From: Balanoglossus misakiensis
Taxonomy: Eukaryota; Hemichordata
NCBI GenBank assembly: GCA_040954595.2
Contig: CM082594.2
Coordinates: 4,588,001 to 4,652,000, forward strand
Direction of reading: 5' to 3'
Length of the DNA: 64,000 nucleotides
Of the stretch, positions 10,095 through 22,314 are shown piece by piece. Numbering within the stretch: position 1 is the first letter of the stretch; every line of letters starts with the position of its first letter. The position numbers and the translations under genes were made by a program. Below the pieces are notes generated by a model, which saw only the letters and a list, made by a program, of their open reading frames with translations, was not told where the DNA came from and did no database searches.

Positions 10095-11571
10095 CTGTGA
10101 GATTTAAATGACAACATACGTCAATGGCGTTGCCGAGACCATTTACGAAGACGTGCCAGTTTTGTGATGAGATCCAATGCGGCACCTACCAGAATCGTTA
10201 TTTCCAGGTACAAGTGGTGACCGTCTGTGCAAACCAGTTGAAAGTATGATCGGACATATTCACATACATGTAGACCCTTTCTCTAGGGGAGGTCGTACAC
10301 CACTTTTTTACTTCGTACAAACAATGAGCTACCTGTTTTGCTCGACCCTTGCAAAAGGTGATCTGGCATAAAGATATTTTCCTCAAAAGAGGTCATGGGG
10401 GTTGTGCTGTCAATGCGACGCGCATAGCTAACTTACTCTTCTGTAGGTGTACATGTACCTAGTATTGGTAGTCCTTGAAGTCGCCTATGCCACTACATCT
10501 TGTGTTGCATTTTTTATACACTTATAAAACACTAAGAACTTTCGGTCTCATGTGCCCTGTTATTAAGGTTTGGAAACAGACAAATTTTCTATTTGTCTGT
10601 GGTTTGGGTACGGTGAAGGTCGACAGCTATTTGGGTCATGGTATCACCTCAAGTGAACGTAAAAGTATTCTATACAATTTTGCAATTGGACGAGTGAAGC
10701 ATAGACCCTTGGAGATCAAGTGAGTGAAGTTAATAGCCTAGCGTATTACCCAAAAACCTATCAGCCAGGAATACTCATTTAACAATAACCAAACAGTGTT
10801 GTACATCTCGACCACATTTCACTATAGCGGACACTTTCTTTTGTCCACCGAGACTCGACTCTACGGACACCTTGCAACCCTGCCAAGCGTGTTAAAAAAC
10901 AAGACCCCGGAGCTAACCGGGGCTCGTTAAAAACTCACCGAAAGTTTACCTGACCACGGTCTTCCAAGTTTAGCCCGAAGAAAAGTTTTCCAACCGTTTA
11001 AATGCTGACACAGATTTCCAACGAGTCTGCTGGAATGATGGCGTTTTGAATTGACTTATTTCAACCGAGTCAATATCAGTGGTGAGATTGAGTACTTTTC
11101 GTGCTGTCTTTTGACCGTTGTCACTGCTTCGGGTATGATAACAATTACTGTACATCTTTTGTTCGGGAAACAACTGCATCTGACCTCGCTGACCTGAGGT
11201 TAGCCAGGCGATTCAAGGAGAACTTACTACAGAAAAAACCCTCATAATTCTGTTTGAAGCTTTGTTTATGGGTAGTTTATGAGTGCTTGTATCTGTTTGC
11301 TTGTTGTTAATACGTTTCTTTATTTTCCTTTTTTTAGTTTGCATGTTTCGGCTTCTGGCTTTTCTGAGGGGGCTGGTCGGCTCCTATGATTCAGTCCTTT
11401 TTCTGCCGCTGGGTGCGCTGTGCAAAGTTTGCAGGTTCAAAGGTCAAGTGGTGTAACACAAACTTTGCCCCGAAGTTCAGTTATATGTATACTGGTTCGT
11501 GGAGATCTCTGTCAGTGTATGTCGTGAAGTCAGTCTCTAAGACATCAGTCACCTGCTAATATTGTGCCGCC
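10095..11571. other. Divergent intergenic region, transporter copy B and AGMO
   Basis: Copy B is transcribed leftward from here and AGMO rightward, so promoters of both should lie in this 1.5 kb. The left two thirds are duplicated upstream of copy A; the part after about 11,215 is not, which fits it being AGMO-specific. No TATA box at a convincing distance was identified. No coding exon was seen. Confidence 0.55.
11190..11202. promoter_or_regulatory. Nuclear-receptor-like site upstream of copy B
   Basis: TGACCTGAGGTTA differs by one base from the copy A palindrome at 3796-3808. It lies about 1.1 kb upstream of the copy B start and about 370 bases upstream of the divergent AGMO start, so it could serve either gene. 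Confidence 0.3.
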
Positions 11572-14500
11572 ATGGCTGCTGTCAATGGATCTGTCAGCCC
11601 GGGCCTCTTCAAAGTGGATGCCCTCACTGGGTTCAGGCGACTCTTCTATGTAATAACGCCGAATGAATCGTCGTTTGAGGCAACGGAAGATGTACCCGAG
11701 TATATACTTGAGGTGGGTACACTTGTAAGATTTTGTGGTGTGCAAGAAAAGGTGCTTTGCCACACAAGTCGGGGATAACGCTGCTTGTATGTCATAGGCA
11801 GTTGACATTACATGTTCTTCCTAGACCTATATCATGATGCCGGAATCACTTAGTAATTTGCACAGTCAGTATTAAATCTCATACAAATCGCTGAAGTTCA
11901 AGTTACATGCATGTACCAGATTTAGCAGAACTACTTGCATAATCAGATGACTTCTTGTTTGCATTGATCATCAGAGTTTCCCAAGTTTCAACTTAATGAC
12001 CGTCTGGCAGCGCCTCACCTGTACAAATACATAGATTCTGATTTCAAGGACTGCCCTCCGATAACATTTCTATAATTAGTATAAAGTCTTCAGTGGTTAT
12101 TATCGTTTGATTATTTGGATTCCAAAGGTTCTGCAAAACAAACCTTGCACTCAATTCGAACAGAAAGTGGGTCACAATTAAACAAGGGCAATTTCAGGTG
12201 ACATAATTTCACACCCACCATGTTTGAGGGCGTTCTGGGGGACCGGATAGCAATTCACAAGTTGAGTCATAGGAAATATTTCAGCCTCTCATACTTCAGA
12301 TTAGTACCTATATGTATTCATTAAAGCATAAGAAAATCTGCCCTGTATAATTTAAAGTTGAACAACGTCATCGCTAGTTATAGCCTGATATTCAGATTTG
12401 ATGTGAAATATGAGAATAATTATGCAGAGATTGGCCTGTTCTGGCACACACATTTTGTTTAATATCACGGTATGGTCTTGCCTTGTCTTTTTCAGTCAGC
12501 CCCATTCTTCTTCATAGCAATCCTGCTGGAGATGCTGATTGGTCATCTCCAAGGCAACCATAAGATGTACAGAGTGAATGACAGCCTCAGTTCCATCGGA
12601 GCGGGCATGTTCATGACGATAGTTGCTGGGATATCAAAGTAAGCAAAACTGAGCTCTCGTCGAAAGGTGGTGGAGATACAATAGAAGCTGGTAGTTGGCA
12701 AAAAGAACAGCCTTTTCTGACTAGCTACCTTTTTTCAGAATGTGTGCTTACTTTGCAAGATGAATAACCCCCCTTCCCAACTATCAGTGTACAGCTATCA
12801 TACTCTTTGAAAAGGGTAGATACAAAAGTCAAACTGGGGTCTGGCACTTGTGCAGTTTTTCTAGAATTAGCTGTTTGTATGTATGTTTGATCATTGATAA
12901 CAAGTTGGTTTCACGACTTCTTGCTCTGTCTCAGGTTATTTTTCCACTCGGCTGAATTCGCTGGCTACATATGGGTCCATGAAAATCTGCGTTTGGTTGA
13001 CATGGCTTGGAACTCTCCATGGACATGGGTGCTCTGTTTTATAGCTGTCGATAAGGGGTACTACTGGTTTCATAGGTTTGCACATGGTAAGTGTCAGGAA
13101 CATTGGTGTGGGTAGATTGGTTAGGATAAGTGTACTGTAGTTGCATGTATAATGGTATAGGTCTATTTGTATACAGAGATCTATAGTAGTGAGGTGTGGC
13201 TGTGTTCTGACACATTGCCTGTGTTTTTTTTTCCTTTTTCACAGAAGTGAATTTCATGTGGGCGTTCCATCAGGTCCATCACAGCTCAGAGGAATACAAT
13301 CTGAGCACAGCTTTGAGACAGTCAATATTTCAACGATACACATCTTGGGTGAGTATTATATTAAGCTGTTTCATCAGATACCGGTACATCAAATGTGAAC
13401 TTTCATCACACAATTTCAAATGAATAATTTCTGCTTTACTGTTATGTACCATATATATCCATAACTCTGTGATTTTTCTTTTTTTTTCCAAATTAAGATA
13501 TTCTATGTGCCGATTGGATTCTTTGTACCCCCACCAATAGCCCTGGTGCACATCCAGTTCAACACACTCTATCAGTTCTGGATTCACACTGAGGTGAGTT
13601 GCCAGGGTGACGGGACTCAAACAGCCAATCAGAAGCAACCAAAGTGTTGTCATCACCTGTGATTGGCTGATGCGAAGAAATATGCATATCAGTACAAATG
13701 CAGCCTTACATTTTGTAGAAGATCATCTACATGTTGTAATTTTGTTGAAATGTGTTTTGTTTCAGTTAATCAAGAGCCTTGGACCTCTGGAGTACATACT
13801 GAACACCCCTAGTCATCACAGAGTTCACCATGGTAAGGTTCTGTCTACAAACTCACTGTTTATGTTATGGGGGCAAAAGTTAGAATTTTGAAGTACACTT
13901 ATCAGATAATTGCATTGTTACTCTGTTGAAACAATGCCGTGTCTTCTTCGAGAACCATAGTTACACTGGCGCATTGAGAGAAACAGTGAATACTCTCCAT
14001 GATATAATTTCTCAACTTAATGTACCATTCTTTTTCCTTGTCAGGTCGTAATGCCTATTGTATCGACAAGAATTATGCCGGCACACTTATCATTTGGGAT
14101 AGGATGTTTGGTAAGTTAAGAATGACGGATGTACCCATCACATGTAACAGTAGCTCCACAGGAAACTGGCAATGCTTGATGCTAAAATCATCGATGGATA
14201 TGACCAGTGTGTTGGTGTTCTCTGCTTCAGCACAAGACATTCAGTAGTTGAAAGATCAGTCTCCTGAGGGCGATCTTCAACAGCAAATCTTTAAGGTTTT
14301 GAAACCACCATGATAATCGCATATACCGGTACTAGCTTCCAGGAAAGTGTATCAAATGTTAGATGTAATGAATTCTGTTATAATATGTCATCATAACATA
14401 TTTTTCAGGCACTTTTGCACCCGAAGATGAACACGTAGTCTATGGTCTCACACATCCATTGAATTCATGGAACCCGATCTACATCCAGGTAAAGTTTGTA

Positions 14501-16351
14501 TACACTTGTAGCATCTACAATCTTACTAATTGTATTTTCCATGTCATGGTCTGGTAACAGTGGTCTGACTGGTTTAATCCAGTTGTTTTACATGCGGAAT
14601 AGTGTCAACCGCTATACAGTAAAATAGGTATGTTTGTAATGACTGCAGTTTTGCTACTAAATTTGCTGAATGGACCACACCCTATCAGCCATGCCCAACC
14701 ATACAATACAAAAGAATAGGGCCGTTCCAATGTTCTGGTACTGATAGAGTGGAATGTCATGTTACTAAAGTATGTTATGTTTTAATTTCAGTTTTCTCAT
14801 CTGATACACATGTGGCACACTTTCTGGAGCACGTCGGGCGTCGGCAACAAACTATCGGTTATATTCAAAGGACCGGGATGGGAACCGGGCAAGCCGAGAC
14901 TTGGATGCATTGAAGACATTCCCAAGGTATGTTGTCTCCCGTGTTTGCCTTGATCTGTGTCGCAGTGATGCTTGGAAATCGCAGTATAAGTTTTTCCCAT
15001 GTCAAAAATCGAGCTCAAAGAATGCAATGTCAGTTGGGGAAAACAAAAGCAGAGCCATGCTTTCCTGTGGTACGGTGTCATTCCTCTGAAGATTCCGACA
15101 CCGTTTTTCCGATTTTAGGTGAAGCATCCGTGGCCCAAATACAACAGCAGAGCAGGCATCTTTGGCGACGTTTATGTCGTGATACACTTTCTCACCATCT
15201 ACCTTGCTTATGAAGACATTGGAAGACACATCAATGTAAGAAATTTCACTTATTTTTTTATTTTGAAAAGATAATACCTCAACATATGAGGGTGACAAGT
15301 CTAACAACTGTTATGTCCGAATACAAATGGATTTCACGAGCATATAATGTATGCCATCGTAATGCTGGGAGGTTATAGAATCGTTTTCTTTGGTTACTGA
15401 CAATGCAACGTGAGGGTAATGTCTGACAGATTTGCCTCCTGTGTATCAGTTGCAAAGAGAATTGTTTCTATGTTGTTTTTTGCTTCATATCACTCGTGCA
15501 AACTCATAATAGGTGCTATGCACGTAACAATAATTTTTATAATCATTGACAAGACCATGTGCTGATAAGTACGTCACAGTTGATGATGTCATGATCTCTT
15601 GTGCACGGTTTCAGGTGTTGTCACAGACGGCTGTGCTGTGTGGTATGGCCTATATTGTGCTGACGCTGACCAGTGTTGGTGCAATTTGTGACAGAGCGTA
15701 AGTCCCCTTAGTGTTTCAATTATTGACTTTTCAAATATCCTTGTATCACAGATTTTTTTTCATGGGATTTTACCTTCCCTTTGAAGGTATCACCTTCAAT
15801 TTACATATTGCCATATATAGCTGAAATGGCGTATTTAAGTGTTCTAAAGAACATATGGTGGCGCTCTTTTCGTGTGTGCCACCCACTGAAAATCTGTGAT
15901 TGGCTGTATCTCAATTTGCAATGGTAACTGTAGCTGAATTTGCAAAGGTGACCGTATACCTTTAATAGTCAATGCATTCAGCCTAGTAGCCTAGTACATG
16001 ATATCCTGCCTATAAAGAGAAAACTCCAAAATGATTACTTAACAAGTGTTTTTGACATTTTTTTACTAATCGGTTTTGTGAGAAAAGAAATATAATATTT
16101 TTTTGTTTAAAAATATTTTTTTTTCATACTTCTACTTTTCCAGTTCATTTGCCCCCTTGTTGGAGTTTGTACGTTGTGGCCTGTATCTTATCATGGATGC
16201 AACATTGTCCGTGTCCTATGCACCGATACTGGGCATTGGACAGGTGACCACTAAAGCTAAAATAATCCGAGGACTCTTCACGCTGTCTGCGAGCATCTGG
16301 CTGGTGAAGGGGATCAGAAGTGTGAATGGACAGAAGACAAAAGTTGCATAA
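11572..16351 (+). CDS. AGMO: Alkylglycerol monooxygenase (12 exons, complete)
   Basis: Seen: exons 11572-11712, 12496-12638, 12935-13086, 13245-13348, 13498-13593, 13766-13832, 14045-14110, 14409-14488, 14792-14926, 15119-15235, 15615-15697 and 16144-16351 join to 1,392 nt, 463 aa plus TAA, all with GT donors and AG acceptors. The start has a full Kozak context (GCCGCCATGG) and an in-frame TAA at 11557-11559. Histidine motifs of the fatty acid hydroxylase superfamily: HRFAH (141-145), HQVHH (154-158) and HHRVHH (229-234), plus H198 and H210. Hydrophobic helices flank them, and the C-terminal third (about 344-463) is hydrophobic. Known: AGMO is an ER membrane, di-iron, tetrahydrobiopterin-dependent enzyme that cleaves the ether bond of alkylglycerols to a fatty aldehyde and glycerol derivative. 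The human protein has 445 residues, so length fits. All motif histidines are present, so it is probably active. It lies upstream of a DGK gene in the same direction, as in human. Confidence 0.95.
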
Positions 16352-16825
16352 AACATTATCACTTGAACTTCTAGAATACTGGATATGAAACAGACTCATC
16401 CTTTCATCAGGATTTTTATCTGATCTCTGGTTTGTTTGTTTTTGATGAACACGCCATGACATTTCTTGGATTTTCATCTGAATGAAAGATATCAAAGGTG
16501 CTGTAAAAGGGTGATAATTTCAAATATTAATTTTCACCACCAAAGTAAAAGAATGAACGTTTTTATCTGACACCAAAGTTTTTCCATTTTTCCCGATGTA
16601 AAAGCTCTTCTACATCTAATTTTGGCTTGGTTCAGGCTTATGGAAAGTTTTTCTTCTACTTTTGTATTTGAACGTTTTAATTAACAATTTACAATGCAAG
16701 ATGAAGTGAAAATGTGTTGACCTGTATATTTCTTCTATTTACAAACCAATGCAAGTGATTGATATTATATATGTAATTATTTTACATTTTTTAAGAATAA
16801 ACAAATCAAATATATTGTATTTATT
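16352..16825 (+). other. Probable AGMO 3' UTR
   Basis: AT-rich sequence between the AGMO stop and the AATAAA/GT-rich pair, with no alternative exon seen. Confidence 0.45.
16796..16801 (+). promoter_or_regulatory. Candidate AGMO poly(A) signal AATAAA
   Basis: AATAAA lies 445 bases after the stop codon and is followed within 25 bases by TTTATTGTGTGT, a GT-rich downstream element. This suggests a 3' UTR of about 460 bases. Confidence 0.55.
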
Positions 16826-18463
16826 GTGTGTCTTTTGACTTATGTGCAGGCTGACACCTATATAAGTCGCGACGGCTGTATTTCCAACAATCCACGGCGA
16901 GTTGGAAAGCGACGCCATAGTTACGCGTGGTATGTAGATCATGCATGTTCAATTTCATTCGTTGAAAGTTTGTTTTCCCATGATGCCCCGCGCCAGACCC
17001 CCTTGTTTATCGTTCGTCCGTGTGCGTTTTGCAGTTCCGTGAGCGACCTGGAAACCTATATTTTTTATGCGCGAAACAAATATATAACCGCGGATGTGTT
17101 AGCTTCGCAAGAAAGGACGAAACACGGAGAATATTATCCTGTGGGGTGGCCTGTCAAGTCGAAATGTGACGGTCGAAACCAGCCCGTGTTGAAACTCAGT
17201 GAAATTGTACACAAGTTATAGGTTGTAGTTCGTATGAAAGTGCATGCACTCCCACGTGGCCTGGTGTCGAGAGGTAGGTATAAACGTGATAACCTTCGTC
17301 AATCAGTTATTCTATGGTAATAATTTTGGACTGTTAAGCTTTTGTCAGTTAATTTGTCACTAGACGTGGCCAGTGAAATTGACACGATGGTCAGGTGACG
17401 TCATTCACTCCTGAGCCTCCGGGCGATACAGTACATGGAAATTTAATTTTTAATTCGTAAGCTTCTGGGGCTCTGGGATACAAATAATGTAGGTATCAGG
17501 TGCAATTTGCAAGTTTTGTGTAAAACAATCAAATTGTCATTGAAAAGTATGTTTGGCCACGAGTGGAATGACTAGGGACGCTAAAGTCTGCCTGAGTGAA
17601 TGACCTCACCGCAGGGGCTTCCGAGGGCAATGACCTTTTTTAATTAATTACGTAACGTCATTAATTCTCCCGAACCGCATTGCCATATATTAACCATGTG
17701 GCTCGCCTCCTGTACGGCAAGAGTTGACGTTTTGTAAGAAGAGGAGCGAAAATAAGAGGGTAGGGTTCGTGAGAATGTAAAACCAGGGGTGCTACAATGT
17801 ACTTTCTTTGATGAAATCGACATTCTGGCAAACTAGCACGTACGTATTCCTACGGGTACGATATTTGCACTGCTTCTTGCCTGACCTCGTTGCGAAGCTG
17901 GGTTCATGCAGTATCTTCACAAATTTGAATGTAAAAAGATCTTTATGGTGCATGGTAGCATCGCAGTTTTACCTGCACAAGATTTGTCATTGAAAGGCTA
18001 CACTTAGAAATCCGCAAAACCCATGTAATGATGTATTTCTATGAAACTGAGTACATGAAGTTGATGAACTAATTTCACGTGGTTCAACTGGCTTGAGTCA
18101 AAACATGAAATTGGATTTGTTTGAGATAGCAGCAGATAGACCATGTCAGGATGGAACAGGAAATATGATTTGTTTTACTTTTGCCACTGACTTTGATCAT
18201 ATGGTAAATGATTTAATGATTTGTCACATCAGTACTCATTCGCTTGTTGAACTTCTGATGGTAAATGATTCTCTATCAGATTTTGATAAACTTGAAAGAC
18301 AGATCATTGACAATCCTTACCACAAAGAAAATAAAGAATTTAATGAAAATGAAGTGAAAAAATGAACAAAAACAGTACCCCTAATACTGTGAAGCAAGCA
18401 TTTCTTGTGTGGGGCGCCCTCTGGTGGCGGATATGGAATTTATTTTGAGTTGTGTTACTTTAA

Positions 18464-18810
18464 AGGGACAAAGTCTCTCTCTCGCTGCCCTTTTTCCATT
18501 AATTATGTTTGATACAAGACACTCTTTATGTTAATGTACATGTGGATATATAGTGAATCAATGATCAACAACACACAACTTCCATCCTGTTTGTATGATA
18601 TGAGTGTAAAAACTCGCCCAAAATGAATAAATGGTAAAGAACGATTATTCATTTTGGCGATTTTTTTCACTCTCCTGTCTATAAGAGGTATGGAAATTGT
18701 GTGTGGTTGAACGTTCATTCACTATATATCCACATGTAGAATAACAAACAGTGTCTTGTATCAAATATAATTAATGGAAAAAAGGGCAGCGAGAGAGAGA
18801 CTTTGTCCCT
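18464..18810. mobile_element. Long-arm foldback MITE with TTAA target sites
   Basis: The ends AGGGACAAAGTCTCTCTCTC and its reverse complement are flanked by TTAA at 18460-18463 and 18811-18814. The inverted arms run about 95 bases each with a few mismatches and an indel. The centre has a second inverted pair (CCAAAATGAATAA near 18618 and TTATTCATTTTGG near 18645). There is no coding capacity. TTAA target duplication is characteristic of piggyBac-type elements, though the tip does not start CCC. Confidence 0.75.
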
Positions 18811-21800
18811 TTAATATTGTGCACAAGTTATCTTTTGCTATAAATTTAAGTTAACCAGCATAAGTTAAACTTTTATTATTTTGCGAAAATGGAAAAATGT
18901 GTCTTGACATCCAGTGGCATTTTAATTAGGTTACAGGTAATTGGCAATTGTTTCTCAGAATTTTAAAATGAATGTTCCCGGAATTTTAATATGAATATAA
19001 GCGATCATGACACCTGTCAGACGGTTATGAATCTACCAGGTCTGCGTATCAAATGTCACGGCTGTGAATCCACATCTCCCTGACACCTGCCTAATGAAGA
19101 TTGGTCTAACAAGCCCAAACCTGCAAATTCCACGGCAAATTAATCATTGTGTGTGACAGGCCAAACTGTGAAGTTATGATAGATCTTTCATCAGTTTTCC
19201 CTTGTGATTGATCTTCCTGCCGAGGGAAAGTCGTGAGGCACTCACACTGGCATTGTGTGTATCAGTATTCTGCACAGAGCAATATTTTTGTTTTATGCGA
19301 AAATTTAAAAGCATAATTTATTGAATGTTGATTTACCATTTTAATTGTACTTTCTCCTAGTATAAACTGAGAAGTTAAGTTAATTGCTCATCTGAGTCAA
19401 TTGCATCACATTCTTATACAACAGTTCCAGATCCCACATAAAGAATTTTGGTTTGGTCTTGCTCATGACCAAGTGATGATTAATTTTCATCACAATACAC
19501 TAAACACAATGACAAAAATTACATAATGTTTAATAATTTCATTCATTATACCCATTGAGAAAAAATTATATAATTTGTAAATATTTCTAATGTTGAATAT
19601 ACATGTATACCACATGTCACTGTAATAATCTTACATGAAAAGATTTTAAATTGCAATCAAAAGAAAGGTTATAATATATTAGAGTCTGTGACATACTTTT
19701 TATAATTATAGAGGTACGACGTGTCTTGATTTAAAACAGCTCATGTATCATTATTTCAACTCCAGCATCATAACTTTTAGCCATTCTTTTTTCAGCATTT
19801 ACATTTAGAGTATCAGCCGCAACATACTTATTCAACCCTATGACAAGAGACTTGAAGATGGCCAATATGTACATAGTCAACATTGGTTGTTGAAAATAGA
19901 ATGTAAGTATTCATTTTTTCAATATCATTGGCTGTTACATACATAGAGTGATAGACTATATCTACCAGTAGAATACCGGGCATATTAACATTGGAAATTA
20001 AAAGAACTATCTTTTTATACTCATAATGAAAATATCACAAAAACTGCTGTCCCCTTAATGTATTTATCCTTCATAAATATTTCCCTGCTTTCTTCTAAAT
20101 TGAAACATTTTTCAGTAATTTTGTATGTTTTAATAAAAACCAATCTATCTATTATTAATGAAAGCTAAAGTCCAGTCCTAAAGTAAATTCTGCTTGGAAA
20201 ATTAAGTTTATTTGAATCACATTCTGAAGGTGCTAAAACCAGCGTTCAATGACACTGTTCAGAAATGTAATAATGCAAACAGCGAACTTTTAAGTCTTAT
20301 TTGACTTAAAATTTAGTGTTCATGATTGACAAGTTGTCACATTATATATTTCATTTTGCCACGTTTTCTATCAATACTTTAGACATTAATAACTATGCCA
20401 TTTCAGTTCTCTCTTTTATTACATATTTTTTCTCTAGTTACCTTAATTTAAGATGAAAAAGGCAGGGAGTGTGAAATCTAATATATTTGTCCCTTTGTGC
20501 AGTGACAGAGAATTTACTGATTGACTTCATTTCTCGGAATTGTTGGACTTCTCCAGATGTGACTATCAGATCATATCCTGTCAGCCAGAAGTTGTACCTT
20601 TTATGTGGCATGTAAGTGTATGCAGAAACAATTCTTAATTTTTTGCTTTTAATTTGCGCAAGAAAACTTTCCACACTCTTACTTGGTATCAGAAACACAG
20701 TAAGGACCAAATAACACTTGGCGTCATTTTATCAATATGCATTTTTGGCCATAGTTACCATGGAAAGTCACGATCTAGCTAATCACAGATTTTCAGTGGG
20801 TGGCCACATGATAAAAAGACTGCCACCAGATGTTCTTTGGAACGCTCAGACATGCCATGAAATTCAGCAAATTTCTAACTCTACTTTTTTTCTATTTCAG
20901 TGTAAAAAACACAAGTAGAAGAGAATTAAGGTAAGCATGCATACTCAAAAAATGGTATTATTTATGAAATTTGCCATCCTTCAAACATTTGTATAGTTAC
21001 AAAATACTGTATATCATTTCAAAACCAAACTTTAATAGCTGTTGATTTTTGCATTATTTTCATGATTTTACTTTATATTCGAACTTAGGTTGGTCCATTT
21101 AAATAATCTTACTGATGGGTGTACACAAATGAATTAATAGTATCAACCTCTGATTGTGGCTGTTCATTTAAATGCGAATAAGTTAAGTAATAAACATGTG
21201 CTGCGTCCATTTATTATTCAAGATGGAGGGCTGTCAATCATGAAATCAAAGCAGATGATCTCTGAATTACAAAAATTATGCAAATGAATGGCAGCCAGCT
21301 AAAAGTAGATCACTTCAGTCATTCGATTAATACAATTCACACTGTACATTGCCAGTGTGTCAGCTGTTTTGCATATTTGGAATCTGCGTACTGTACAAAT
21401 ACAGATACTGTATACTGTACAAATACAGCAACGTATTGTACAATACACAACGCCAAAGGTTATATACAGCAGTAGTCATGTAAGAATTCAAATTACCAGT
21501 GTGCTTGATTTCATTAAAAACCTGTGATATAGTGATCTTTAATTAAGTATTTTTAGCTTTTCATTTTTGTGCCAGCTGACCACAAAACGGCACGAGTAGC
21601 TGTGACAGTCTTATAATATTCATGATACACTATTTTATTGAAAAGTATATTATTGCCCGGTGGTTTGTAAGCAATAACATATGGAGAATAATCCAAATGC
21701 CAATCATAGGAAAGCTTTTGAGGGCATCTATAAACTCCGGTAACTACTTTTGGACGAGAGGGTTAAAAACGCTTGATTTATTATGTTTGTGACTGCTAAC

Positions 21801-22299
21801 AGATGGGGCAACAGATGAAAGTATATCAGATTATAAATGGAAAATGAGGTGAGACTTAATGACTGCTGTCTGTCATGATTTATTGAGATCTATTACTTTA
21901 GAAACAGTTTTTTTCCCCCATCGTAATCCTCTTGGAAAGATCGGTCATTTAGTCAGTCTGAAAACGCAAGAAATTAAAAAAAAAGGAATTCAAAATAAGA
22001 AATTTGAAATAAAATATAATAAAAATTCATGAAAGCTACATTTGATTTTGTGACTGAACTAAAACATGCAACTTTGAGAGAATTTTAATACCTGACGTGA
22101 CCTGGTTCTGATCCAGGGGATTAAATTGGTTCAGCTTAAGCCTATCTCAGTTGATATTTAGAAAGTAGATATTTCCGGTATTAATATGGTCCATGACTTG
22201 ATCCTTGTTTTTAAAAAAATATGCTGCATAAACTGAGATTATTATAATCGTGTTATTTGTTGATGCGTAAGGTCATAGGTCAGCTGACGGTCAATAGGT

Positions 22300-22314
22300 G
22301 GGGGGGGGGGGGGG
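22300..22314. repeat. Poly-G tract (15)
   Basis: Fifteen consecutive G residues read directly. The length is likely to vary. Confidence 0.9.

Noticed and set aside
14797-15307. Minus-strand ORFs of 94 and 101 codons within AGMO
   Set aside because: They overlap AGMO exons 9 and 10, whose plus-strand frame carries the conserved enzyme sequence.
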